A program made the position numbers and the translations under genes. From Blastomussa wellsi (taxonomy: Eukaryota; Cnidaria; Anthozoa; Scleractinia; Plerogyridae), in the NCBI GenBank assembly GCA_947652115.1, contig OX393562.1, positions 521,087-585,086 of the forward strand: a DNA stretch of 64,000 nucleotides. Direction: 5' to 3'. Under the pieces are notes generated by a model. The model was given only the letters and a program-made list of their open reading frames with translations, did no database searches and had not been told where the DNA came from. Position 1 is the first letter of the stretch; each line of letters starts with the position of its first letter. Positions 37,160-50,698 of the stretch are shown piece after piece.

Positions 37160-37610
37160 ATGTGGTCAGACGATGACGACTTCTTTTCGTATTCGCCGTA
37201 TTATTTCAGTTCCGATGTGGACGAAAGTGATATCGACGTGTACAGCTTTGATGAAAATGACTTTGAGATGTTGAGAAGGTACATAGATTTGGCCGCTCGT
37301 CAACGTCGAGGTGAAGATGAAAGCAACATACAATCAACCACAGAGAACACTCCTCATCCAGCCACCACCACATGCCAGCTACTCTCCCTTCAAGACTTGT
37401 GTTGTCGTGTCATTGCGTTGAGGTTTCCGTTCGCTTACGTCGAGCATCGTTCCCCTCCAATTCCAGATGAACTGCAACTGAAGATAATCGGGTTTTCGTT
37501 TCCAGAGGATGAGCAGGTGATCATGAAGTATGCACAGTTCAGTCGCAGTTCTGCCGACGTATACTCGGCGAAATCAGTGCTTGGAAACGTGAGAAATCTG
37601 AAGCAGATTG
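37160..37610 (+). CDS. zswim8-like: Exon 1: acidic N-terminus with BC-box and Cullin-2 box
   Basis: The first 60 residues are rich in Asp, Glu, Tyr and Ser. Residues 76-85 ([10 protein letters not shown]) fit the Elongin BC-box consensus, including its Cys. Residues 101-109 (IPDELQLKI) fit the Cul2-box pattern of hydrophobic-Pro-x-x-hydrophobic-x-x-x-hydrophobic. Their order and spacing are those expected of a CRL2 receptor. The segment continuing to the FSFPEDE motif resembles the ZSWIM8 N-terminus. The exon ends in phase 1 at G|GTAGGT. G at -3 gives a fair initiation context, and an in-frame stop lies three codons upstream. Confidence 0.85.
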
Positions 37611-40600
37611 GTAGGTGTGACTTGGTTATGGTGCTTTTATTGCAAAAAAAATAATATTGTATTGATGTATGTGAGTTTGGAAAAGTTTGTGGAATTCATT
37701 TTACCTCACAAATTCCAGTGATTTTTAAAAATCTTTCACGTATCCAATTTGTATAAATGTACATCAGGTTACTGTGACATTGTAGGCCAGTTTACGTTCA
37801 TATTTTCTGTTAATGTCACCCACTGAGTGTTAAAGTGTGATGTCACAAATATTTCCAATTTTGAAATTATGGGATTCATTAAGAGCTTCAGAAAGTACAT
37901 GAAGAATGCCCACTTGCCAAAAATCAGCATCTTATTTCGATTTGGTGGGATATTGTCCCTTTCATGCTTCAGTGACTCCATACAAATCCTTGTAATTTTG
38001 TGTGCTATATGTCACCCGCAATTTCAAATAGGATGCTGATTTTTGGAAAGTAGGCATTCTACATCATGTACTTTCTAAAGCTCTTAATGAATCCATTTTC
38101 AAAAATTTAAATATTTGTATTGTCACACTTTACCACTTAAATCCCATAATTTCATGAATTTAGTTTTTGTGACGTCATCATTTTACCACTCTATACTAGT
38201 AATAGTTTCATTGGCTTTAAATGTCAGAGACAGGCTATTTCCGCGTTAGGAGTTCGAGTTGGATTTTGAGTTGGATTACAAGTTGGATTTTTGAGTTGGA
38301 TTACAAGTTGGATTACGAGTTGGATTACGAATTGGATTTTGTGTTGGATTTTTGAGTTGGATTTTCGAGTTGGATTTCGAGTTGGATTTCAAGTTGGGTT
38401 TGCCAGTTGGATTTCAAGTTGGAAGTTAAAGGGTGTTGACAAGCCTACATGACTCCTATACTTGCCTTTCTTTATGTATTCAATCCTTTGACCTATTTTG
38501 CTTCTGTTTAGTTGTGATCTATGCTTCTAATTACAACTCCTAAATTCTGACTCAATTGCTAGTAACAGCCAGGTTCACATGGTGGTTACCAGCACTGAAC
38601 TATGGTCCTGAAGTGTTTAACCCAAAGCCAGGGATGTAGCTAAGAAATTACAAAGCCGGCTCACAAACAAGCTCAGCCGGCTTTTCTGACCATTGTACCT
38701 ACAAAATTTCTTTGAGTCTTTGTTTTCTAGTGAAATTTAAGGTGGTGATAAGCTCTCTTTCAGCCGGTGAAATTAGCCGGTAGTCGGCCATTAGCTACAT
38801 CCCTGCAAAGCCAGTGATTCTTTTAGCCTTTTTAATGCAATATGCTCAGTGATAATATGATGGACTTCCTATGCAATGTCATTCGATTTTGGACTTTCTT
38901 TTCGACTTTTTGTTAGCAGTTTTATCCTTGGTTCAAATTTTATATCACATTGTTTTTGGGTATTGTAATCTATGATAATGAGTTTAAAACAATTTAAAGA
39001 AAATTAAATTTGGAGCCAAGGATAAAATTGAACCACCTTTACACTTGGATTGTTTAATTTTAAATACAACATCCAATTTACATTCTGACTGCTTTTGGCA
39101 CATGTGGTAAAACTGTCCATGGAACTTACAGTCTTTCCTATAAAACCGTGAACACCAGAAAAAATTTCTGGAATGTTTATTGTGTAGTGACCAATCTCAG
39201 CGAAGTTCAGGACATGCGAACAAACCTCAAAACCACAAACTAATGACCGTTGCTGTCTGCGTTTTAGTTTTCTCACACCTGATTGGCTTTTCTTTGTAAC
39301 ACAATAACATTCCATAAACATTTCTGGTGTTCACAGTTTTACGGGAAAGACTGTAATGCACAGGACATTGTTGGTGATGGTACAGCTGACAGATGTTACA
39401 GTAGGTCCAGTGACATGTGCCCTCAATGATTGCAGTCAACCTTTTTTTTTTTGAAAATCTACATAGAATTCCACGCACTCCGTATAGTAAGTTGCAGCTG
39501 TATTTCATAAGCTTACTCAATACTTGCTGCAACTCGTCAAGGTGGATTTGTAGCTGTGGTCTCTATTTGGTAGTATGAATAAAAATAAACAGTTCTGTTG
39601 CCTATAATATAATTCATTTTCACACAATGTTCACTTTTCAAAGAAAGCATATAATTGAAAGGGAAATTTTTCCCTTCTTGATGTCCATCGGTGATAACCA
39701 ATGTCTTTTTTTCTTTGAATATTTTCTTGACCGTTTGCCCATCAGCATGGCTCCCATGTTTTAAAAGAATTGAATAGACAACCTTAAAATGTTTGTGATT
39801 ACTGCAGAAACTGTTTGGGCTATTTTGCTTAGCTCTGCCCACACTGTTGATAGTTATCCTGGCTTCATCTCAACAAAATTTGAAACACCTTCATTCAAAA
39901 TTATTCTTCGTTTTCACTCTTCAAGTGAAACAATTAGAGAACCTTCTCTATCAGAACGTGTATTAAATAATTAAGGAATGGTTGATTGACATTCATGTAA
40001 ACTCAGGTTTCAACTGAGAGAAAAAACCTTTCAAGGCACATGTTATTGGTGACTTGCTGTGACACCCTATATATAACATAGACAACCAAATTTTATTACC
40101 CATGGTGCTCTGCTGCACATGCTGCTTGAGAGCTCTGCTAAAAATCCCTGATTAATTGACTGGTACCTTTCTTAATTTTGCTACAGGCTTCCGTTTGAGT
40201 GCCACAGTTGTTCCAAACAGGGGTAGTGACAGTGGTAATAGTTTTCATGTGACTGTCTACTTTGATCGTGGCAAGATAACATCAGCTCACTGTTCATGTG
40301 ACCAACCAACAAACTGGTGTGTGCATGTTATAGCAACATGTTTGGCAAGAATAAAGGACAAGAACACTGTGACAAATCGAATGCCAGTATCTGATTCACT
40401 TAATTTTCTGGACCGGGAACAGTTGATAAAATTTGCCCAGTACCTTCTGTATGAACACCAGAATGAAGGTATTATTGAAACTGCGCGACAGCTGCTTAAT
40501 AAGCTGTTATCAAAGGAACTGAAAGAGCAAGAAGAAGACATTAATGCCATTGCAGGTGCACCTGACCCTACTGCTGGTCCTGGTAAGGTTGTTAGTCATC

Positions 40601-43600
40601 ATCATCATCATTGTTATTATATTTGTAAATTAAACTCATCACCAATAGGTGAGTTGGGGAAGGTGCCTGAAGTTCCTGTGGGAGCCGCTCCGAGCGCGAA
40701 CGGTAACCATGACAACCCTGTGAGCGGCAACCACCAGGCACCGTCACACTGAGCAACAACTCAGTGAGAAGAAATCATAAGGCTACCCATACTTACCACA
40801 AGGGATGGGAGGGACGGGCGAGCAAAAGCAATCGCTGTCCCAGCTAACGAAAGGTAACGCAAGCAAATGACTTGACCTCAACACAAGACCTGTAAAACTA
40901 CTGAGCCTCTGCAAAGCCTTGGGGCACCGTGGATTCACTCATGAGACCGCTGGCCAACATTTTCTTGAGTTAACCTTGCCTAAATGACATTTAGCCACAT
41001 TTATTTAATTTCTATTAAAAGGCTATAATTTGTTTTAAGGAAATAATTATAGCTTTCTGAAGATCAGCACAATTGAGTCCTATTTCTCTTCCTGCTGTTT
41101 GGATTTCTGATTTCCAGTGGATTGGTAGTTTTCCCGATGTCTTGTACATTGTAGACTCTGCATTCATCCTAGTTATCACAAGTAAAATGCAAAATGGATT
41201 TTTTAACAAGAATGATATTTTTGGGAAAGAAACCAACTGAAAGCAACATTTACTATCCAAACTGGTCCCTTTTCTGTTTGCAAGTAATTAGCTTACATAT
41301 AATTATGCAAATCTAAATCATTGGACATTATGTGTTTTGTTGTTCCTTTTTTATAGGCCTTGATGAAGAGGCTAATTGGTTTGTCTGTAAAAGCGGATTC
41401 CAATCCAGGTGTGAAAGCTTGATGAATAAATCCCTTAATTATCTGGGCTTTGTTAAGTTCATCGATCAGGATAATGACAAGGAGGGATCTGTGAAAGAAG
41501 TGTGGGAGAGAAACTGCCTTCATCAGCCATTTGTTAGAGGTACAACTGTTTATATTTTTTACATGACGTGTATAAAAATGCCATGCTTTATGTGGTTCCA
41601 AAAAGCTATACATGCATGAGGGTTAATGAAAATTTGAAAGGCAGTAACATTATATTTCATAGCAAAGTACATGTACATTGAATTCCAAGTGGGGTGGGGG
41701 AGTTAAAACCAACATGCCTTCAATAGGTGGGCATGAGGGGAGTGTGCAGTGCTTGAATTAACAGCTTGGTCAAGAGACAATATCAACCACCCAAGTGTCA
41801 TGAAATTAGAAATATATATTATATAGTCATGTAATGTATAACTAGGAAATGCTCTGAAAAAATCCCCAGCAAGAATCAAACCCACAACCTTCCAGATTGT
41901 TAGTTCTAACCAGTAGGCTACTCTACCTTCTTAGCTAAGGAAATTCACGTTGGTTTTGGGGTAGCCTTCATGAGTATGCTGGAATAATAATTGCCAAGCA
42001 TTTCGTAATTGTACATCCTTAATACAGTATATCTACTGTATTTCTAATTTAAGAGACAATGTCCAGTCACTGACCAGGCACTTTCTCAATTTACTCTTCT
42101 AACAATTTAAAACAAATTTGAAAAATCATTTATAACATGCCTGTTTGGTACGATGTAAATGGTCACCCTCTCCTTCTTAAAAGTGTGCGTCCTATACCCC
42201 GCCCTCCCCCACCACCATGACCTCTCCAGGACCATCTGGTGTTAACAATCATGTCTTAGTCAGCTTAGTTATAGTAGAGAAAAGCAGTTATATTATTTCT
42301 ATTTAGATGAAATGGATGTACATCTGGATTATGGTCATCATGGTTACTCAATGACATCCTGTCAGCAGCAGAGCATTCATCAGGTCCTTGGAACCATAGC
42401 TGATATGCTTCAGGATGATTTCATGAGTGCTGTGTCGGCTCTGACAGTGGGCACTGAGCAACTGATTGAACGATTAACTGTGCTGTGCAAAGTGATCTCT
42501 CCTAGAGGTCAATACCATAGACCAAAGCCAAGAAACCAGAAACCTAAATCAAATTTAAGGCTTTGTGGATCCTTAACAGGAGGCTTCACTCCAAGACCTT
42601 CAGAGTAAGTGGGAACGAAAAATGATTCATTATATTGGTGTTTGCTAGAAAATCACTGCACCAAAGATTCCGTGGATTTATTATGATGTAAAATATTATT
42701 ATAAATGTCAATAGCAATCATGATAATTATTATGATTCTTCCTATTTAAGTTGTACAACAGTCAGTGATGAACTCTCTCGTCTTTGGAGATTAGCTGTCC
42801 TTAGTCCAAGAATCTCAGTGAAAGGGCATGAAGAAGTTGTTGATCAGCTGACAACTTTGAATGATAGAGGTACTATTATTAAGCTAACCTCATCCCTGTC
42901 AAACACCAAGTCAACTAGCTTATGACACATGGTATGCTAACTGAGGTATTAGGATTCCTTATACAAAATTTCACATTATATTTTCGCCTTTGAATTTTGA
43001 ATGTTGTACAAATGTATCAAATTGTGAATTACAGATTATTGCAAATTTCAAACTTTAACCTTTAACCCCTTAATTTGCTTGAATCTGATAAGGTTTTGGT
43101 TATCTGCATTTTACAGAGGGGCACTTTACAACACTATTGTTAGCTGGAGGTATCTGGCATCCCTAACTTTGTTACTGGGAATAGCATAGTTTGCTGCTTA
43201 GAGAAAAGATAAACTGATAAGAATTGGCAAGATGAAGTAAATCTTTTGTTTTGAGTGGCTTAAATTACCTGAGTGGGCAAGATTGGCCCATTTGTCCTGC
43301 TCAGAGTGTCCCTTGTATTTTTTTGCCCTTATACTGTAATTCCTTTTTTGACAAGGCTTGTTGGATGAAGATCAGGCTGAATATTGACCTCGTCTTTTGT
43401 GTTTTTATTGACTGCAACGTCATCTTGGGTCCATAGATGTGCAAGAAAAACATCCAGCTATCTTGAGCTCTGAGGCTTGGTCAATGGGGCATAATGTAAT
43501 TCCTGTTTTTGAAACCTGCTCTACTTTACTCGTTCTGGTCACACTGTACATACCAAAACAAAGAGGTTTAGTTATTCAACGATACAAGCAATGTATGTAA

Positions 43601-46600
43601 ATTGACAGTAAGGCGAAAGTGTGATAACAAAAACCTTCTCTCAGGTTATAGAAATCTCCATCAGCAGTGTTGCAGGACTTGCCTAGCAAAGTTCTTTTAG
43701 TGTCAAAATGATAATTAAATTTTTGTGGTTTCCCTAAATTTCACTAAAGCTCACTGAGATCTACTTTTGCTGTTACAGTACATTACCTCTGTTGACTTAT
43801 TAAGAGGAAACAAGTGATTTTCTTAATTAAGTCATGTGAGACAGGGCGGAAAAACGCTGAAGCTCCTTTTTTCATATTTTTTTTTACGCTGAACTTGCCA
43901 TTTTACATAAAAATTGAAAGGGTTACATTTGTGTTAGGTCATAGGTCAAAACGTAGTACAAAAATTTGTTCATCTTTACTAAACTTACTCAGGGATATTT
44001 GAGAAAACAATGTGTTATTTGCTGATCAAAATCTTACCTCTCCAGGGCCAAATTTTGGTCCCATTTGACATTTTGTTCTTTATCCCTTAAAAGGCTTGTA
44101 TACAAAATATTGAGCTTATATATCCATTGGCGTCCTTATAACGGGAGGTCGTATTTCGTTTCTCCGCCCTGTCGTCATGGGAACAAAGAATGCCTGACGT
44201 GTGTTTCTTTTATCTTACAAAACCTGTTTGGTTTGTCTGTTTTTAGCTTCTGTAGCTTTTCTGACTTGTCCGCTGCACCCATGGCATGGTCTCGAAGTTG
44301 CCATTAAATTATCCTCCATTGACTGGAATTCACCTGACTTTCAGCAAGTTCTTGAAGGAAAATGGACTTACATTCCCGCTGTAAGCAGCTGTATGGCTAT
44401 CCAGTTGACCTGCCAAACAAAGAGTACTTATGTGTCTGAGTTGTTGGCGCGAGAGCAGTGCGGCAAAGATGTTGGTGCTATGACAAGTACAGAAGATGGT
44501 TCAAACATCACACTTTCATTTTACCACCCTCACTGCATTGCATTCAGCTCTCGTTGCAGTATTGATATCCACTCAGTATGTTCTATGATCGAAGCTGTGA
44601 ATGCTTCTGGCGACCACCAGCATGCGGTGCACCTCGCTGTGTCAATATCGTATGCTCTTGTTTCGTTCTACAAGAAGGTTCTCTTTGGCCTGTGTGATGC
44701 TTCATCAATGCCTGTGTCTGCTAGATGCTCACTTGGGACCTCACAATACCAAAATGAGACAAAGGCAGATAGCAACAAAGAATCTGATTCTCCAGCAGAA
44801 ATAGATGTTTCCGGTGACAAGACATGCACCAGTTCCATTTGGCCAGAGGACACACTTTTGGCAATAAGTACTTTTGCATTCCTTTTTGAGTTGATGTCAC
44901 AAAAGCCTGACTTGGTTGATGCATCCATTGCAGCAATGAGAACCAAGCTAAAGCTTGATGGTTCTTCACCCGATAGTGCACTTGACTGTCCAAAGACAGC
45001 AATGTCTCTGAAGTTTCAGCTGGGAGTAGTGGGGTTGTCCCTGCAGAGGTTACCTGCACCATCTCTACACCATGAGGTATAAAACGAATTGCTCCTTTGC
45101 ATGTGTAGTCTGATGGCCAATTTCGTTTAGTTAGCAATACCACAAGTAAAATACTCGGCAACAGCTTCAGATCAGCATACAGGTAGCATACATGTAGTTC
45201 TTAACATCATGCAAAAGCCAGAGCCTATGCCTCTGCACATTTTCAGGATACAAGCCAATGTAAATGATGATGTCCACCGAGCAATATGTTTTGCATGTTC
45301 TTAATGCCTTCTTCCGTTCAGTTTTAGCCAGAAATTGGTATCTGGCATGTTTAGCTATTGTACCTTTTGTTCAGCCTTGGAACGGCTTTTTCTGCATTCT
45401 CTTTTACTGGCCACTTCGCTTGTCGGGTGGGATGAAATGAGATATCCAAAAATCTTTGAGTAAATCAATTAAAAACGTAACATTGGACAATAAGCGGCTT
45501 ATTTCTAGGAGCTGTTTCCTGTTTGTTTTTTAATATAGGTGGATGAGTACAGCTATGAGTGCTGGCTGACGTACCATCTGATCTGCTGTAGTCCAGCAGA
45601 TGCTGACCTGTCGTTCCTCGCACATCTTGGAAAACAAGTTTCTCAGAGCGTTACCACACCCAGTCCAGTACCTCGGTCATCGCTATCACGTGTGATATTC
45701 CATCACCTGTTTAAGGGTGCCTCTACAGCGCACAGCGGGACTCTATCAGAACAACAACATGTGGGTCTCAAAGCAGCGCTTAACGTCTTGTCTCACGTCA
45801 ACAAGTTCACAGTTAAAGATAGCTCTCTCACATGGATGCTTTTTGAGTATGCAAATTGCAGACTTTGGGCGAAGTTAGCAGAGGTTGTTCTTCGCTCTGT
45901 TGCGGACTCTTCAGAAATTTTGGATGAAGCGATGAGCAACATTCTTCAAGCCAACGGAATGTTTAGTGCCCAGTCGATAGAGAATGCTTCAGTTGAAACA
46001 ATGCCGTGTAAAGTGCTGTCACGCTTGCAGGACGTGGAGTTGTTGTCTGGAAAATGCCATGTGGCTTATTGCCTGGGACACGTGCTTAGCGACAAACAGG
46101 GTAACTGTATAAGAGTAACGCAGTATAAGGCACAGCAAATTCGAGGTACCATGGCAAAAGGAGAGAGTTCCGAGCTTCAAATTCCAAGGAAGATAATGAA
46201 CTCTGGAGTGGAGAAGGCTTTGAAGCTCTGTGCTGTTCAGATTTTTGCGCACAGTCTGTGGTTACAAGGGTTCAGTGATGAGGATCACACACGTCAGGCT
46301 TATTCTGTCAGGTACCTGCTTTGATTAGTTCTAAATGGCGTGGCTACAATACAATACAATACAATACATTCATTAATTCCCCCAAGTTACATGTACAAGA
46401 AAAATAGAAAAAATGTATCTAGAAAACTAATTTCACAAAATGTTAGTATATAACAAAGTGCTATAGACTATCAAAACTAAGCGCGCTGATTTAACCTCTA
46501 GCTTTTTTCTTAAAACATTGAATAGACGTAGAGTTTCTTGTCTGACTAGTAAGGCTGTTCCATGATGCTATTGCTCTGTAGAAAAACAAGCGCTGAGCAA

Positions 46601-49600
46601 TTGCTGTGCGACATTTGGCGAAGCTATGTTGATATCTGTTTCTTGTGTTGTTCTCGTACGTTCTTGAGCGCTCTGTAAACTCTGTACTTGAATAGCTAGG
46701 CGTCAGACCGTTAAGACATTTAGTATCCCGCAAGTGCAACAGTTCTTTTACAGTAAACAAATGATAAGTTAATTTATACACGGTTAAAAACATCAGTCTA
46801 ACACAGAAAATTAATTAAAAATTCTCAAAAACTGTTTTACATATTTGCCGTGTGGGAGTACTGATCAGAAAACCATCTATGAGAACTTCTCTTAAATAAA
46901 CCTAAGGAATTTGATGTACGTATTTCCTCGGGAAAATTGTTCCATAGAATAGCGCCACTATAACTGAAGATACGCTTCAGGTAATCAGTTCTTGGTTTTG
47001 GGATCATTAACTTTTTCTTCGCGTCGCCAAAATCGTAATTCAGTGTACTTGGGACAAACAAATTACAGAGATAAGCTGGGGAGAGATTATTAATGCACTT
47101 GAACATTAAATTAGCCTTTTGTTTAGCCCTTTTAACCGATAAAATAATTGTCTCAACCAAGCGAGTTAAGAAGTTCGTACAGTATTGAGGAAATATGATC
47201 GTACTTTCTGGTGTCGGTCAATATGTGCGCCGAGGCGGGTTGCCCGGTCAGCCAGGTAGGGTAACCCACTCACCCGGGGTCACGTCTTTCCATGTAAATG
47301 CTTCATGGTGGGATAACCCGGGACCGGCTCACGTTACACGTGAAAGAGTGCAAATGCGAATAACAAGTGATAGCAAGAAGCCACAGCGTTAGTGAAAGTA
47401 GAAGAGCATTGACTGCAAAAATTAGTCGTTCTCTCGCCATTTCAATTTGCGTGTTTAGTGCTTGGACACCACACAACCGGACTCGAGAAAGTTTACCACG
47501 CCACTCCGGGGTCTGTAGATTGCATGTAGACGCGAGTTTTTTTTCGACCCCACCAATGCGGGTTACCACACCTACCCGTGGTCCCCCACCTTCATGCAAG
47601 GGGAGATACAGTGTAAGACGTCCAACCATTGAAGGCACGGTTATGTGCACAAACGCCAAGGTCCTGATTTCAGTACAATTTAAGTGAACATGGTGCCATT
47701 TTTGGATTGGACAATCCCCGCCTTCATCTTGTTTAGAGATTTAGGAAATATAAAGGTCCTGAACCGGGAATCTCTTTGATCAATTACTGGACAAAAGAAT
47801 TTTGTAATACTGTAACATTGAAAGTTGTTGGTTACATTATCGTTGACCGATTTCCCTGGCGTTTAGTCCCAGGTTGCTAACAGACCTTGTGGTCAATTCT
47901 GGAGTTGAAAGCCTTGAATGCCTTGTTCAATGCAAGGAAGATGTAACCACCATCCTCAAACAAAGTGAGCTGCTGGATCTCTGCGAGAAAGTTCTCAGGG
48001 TGAGCTAATGGGATTTTGAAACAAACGAAAGGATTGGGGTTAAAGGGATGAGTGAGATGGCGTGATTGCACTGAAGTTTTGAAGAACGCAAAGTTTTTTT
48101 AACTGACAGTTTTGCCATCATTGCTGTCGTGGAATTTTTTCCCTTTTTTCTTTGAGTTCTGCAGCTTGGTAGGTGAAGTGGATGTGTTCAAATCGAGCAG
48201 AGTCAAATAAATTCCCTTTTTACCCTTGTAAAGCTGCATAATGCTTCCGTTCTCATTTTCCTTCCATTGTATAAAAAAATATTCGAGTGCAATAAACATA
48301 ATGTTCTACTTATTTATAAAATAATGTGAAATAGCATTTCGCATTTCTTATTTATAGAAGCTTGAGCCAGAGACACAAGTACAAGCCATTGTTCAAAACA
48401 TTCTGTTGTCATTGTTACAAAAGGCCAGCCATGGTGAAGCGGAAGACGACATGAAGAGCATTATATCTTTTTGCAGGTATGCAAAAAGATCTGATAAACC
48501 CGTGGCCTTTTAAGTGTCCCCAACTAAATGTGATTGGAGACGCCTGGCATTTTACAAGTCAGCGGAGGGTTGCCAGGAGGAATTCTACTTTTTTTCTGCA
48601 GAAATTCGCGGGGTACTTCCACAAAACTACTGTATGCTTGTTTTTGATCACTGTTAATGCTGGAGTTTTGCTGTGCCCATGATAATGTGATAGCCCATTT
48701 GTCTCCAAACGACTCTGGTTTATGATTGGATCTCGTGTCTTTGCAGTCTGCAAAAACCTGTCACAACCAAAGTTAGGAAGTGTGGGCAGATTTCGAGCGA
48801 TAAAAGATCAAAACGCACGTGATCATATTGGTTTTTATGCTATCCATTAATTCTTAGTCGAAGTTGCGTATGCTTGAAAGCAACCTAAACATTTGGATTG
48901 CGTCTTCCCTGGTCACTCACAAAAATAATTTGTATTGTAGTTTTTGTGTTTACGCGCGCATGCGCCGTAAACATTATGTTAGCATGTATGTACATTTCGC
49001 CACTAAAATATATTAAAAATTAAGGTTAAAAGATGTTAAAGAATGTCACTAAACGTTTTTGATCTATTTGATCATCATCAGAGTGATCATCACTCTGATC
49101 GCATGAACCAATCAGCTTCGGGGCCGTTGCGGCCCGTACAGCATGTGTTTCGACGAGGCCAGATTTCAATTTGGCGTTTTTTGATAAAAATCATTGTTAA
49201 CAATACTGAAAAAATATCAGTAAGCACTACATATTTTCTTGACGGTGCAATGCTCATTCTAGAATGGTGATAATATGGTGATTCTTGAACTACGTTCTTT
49301 ACACAAACTGAAACACATTTTGACATGCATTTCTATAGAGGGAGGCGGTGTGACCTGCAACTGGATTTACTTCCATGGATTTGTACAGGACTTCAAAACC
49401 TCAATGACAGTAAGTCGTTTGTGCCGTTTGAAGTGCTCATGGATGCCAGCCATGGAATGCTGGAACATTACAAGGAAAGGCTGAGGAAGAAAGATGATGA
49501 AAACAGGAAGAAGAAGTCAGAAGGAAATCTTAGCAAAACTAATTTGTTCCTTAGACGACTTGCACCAGGGACAACTGATGAGGGTTTACGCAATTTATGC

Positions 49601-50653
49601 AGTGGGTTAGTAAACAACTTCCTTCTCATCCCCCCCTGACAGCCCACAAATCCGTTGTCATACCAGGCATCCCTAAACATCCCAGCCATCCCTAGTCATC
49701 ACAGTCATGTCGTGCCACTCATCCCAGTCATTCCTATTCATCCAGTCATCCCAATCATCCCTCGTCGATCCCAGTCATTCTTAGTCATCACATCATGCCA
49801 CCCATTCCACTCATCTCAGTCATCCCAGTCAACCCAGTCATTCGTTGTCATCTCAGTCATACCAACCATCCATAGTCAGCCTCAGTCATCCCCGTCATCT
49901 CTAGTTATCCTTGTCATCCGCTCATCCCAGGTCATCTCAGTCATTGTCAAACGAATGACCACATTACAAAATGGGGTATGAAAGATGAACTATGTACACT
50001 AAGTGCACTAGATTAAATTTCCTCTCGTTTGTTTGTCTTTACGCTCAAGGGTTTGATCCCTTTCGATTTGATAAGCCTCCCTGGCTTTGCGTAAAACATC
50101 AAAAGATGAATGAACGAGTTCTAGTGGGATTCTATGTCGTTAGCTGAGTGATCCAGATCGAACGAGGTTCTGGTTCCTTTGTATTGTCCATTGGCCTTTT
50201 CTAAAATAGACAGTGTTCATGTCTTAGTAAGCTTTGTTATCCCAGGTATCCAAGTCTTCTTAATTATCATCATCATCATCCCATCCATTCGTGTCACCAT
50301 TTTCATTCCAGTTATTCCAGCCATTTTGTCATCTACGTTGTCATCCTGGTGATCTCAGTAATTCCGTCATTCAAGTCAGCCTTGTAATCCTTTTGACCCT
50401 GGTTATTGTAGTCATCCCATTCAACCTTAGTCACCCCATCCCTCGTAAAAGCAAGGTTTGGATAATGTGGAATGGAGCAAGAGCGACAAATAATGCATTT
50501 TTTTGGAAACTCTTTCCTTCACAGATATGGAAGTATCGTTTCCACAAAGGCTGTTGTGGATAAAGGAAGGAATAGATTTAAAGGTGATTCAAATGCTTTC
50601 CTTTTTTAACAACTTTCTTTATGTTGTACCATTTGGGCACCTGTTTTAAAAAG

Positions 50654-50698
<45 letters not shown>

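Noticed and set aside
38250..38425. CRISPR-like regular repeats
   Set aside because: The units are degenerate, have no unique spacers, and lie in a eukaryotic intron: a minisatellite.
41865..41945. tRNA gene on the minus strand
   Set aside because: The head is tRNA-like only, lying in an intron without a complete fold.
47195..47690. Possible short genes on both strands in intron 7
   Set aside because: The region has loose GGGTAACCC-type internal repeats and no splice-consistent frame. Probably a mobile-element remnant, but the ends could not be placed.
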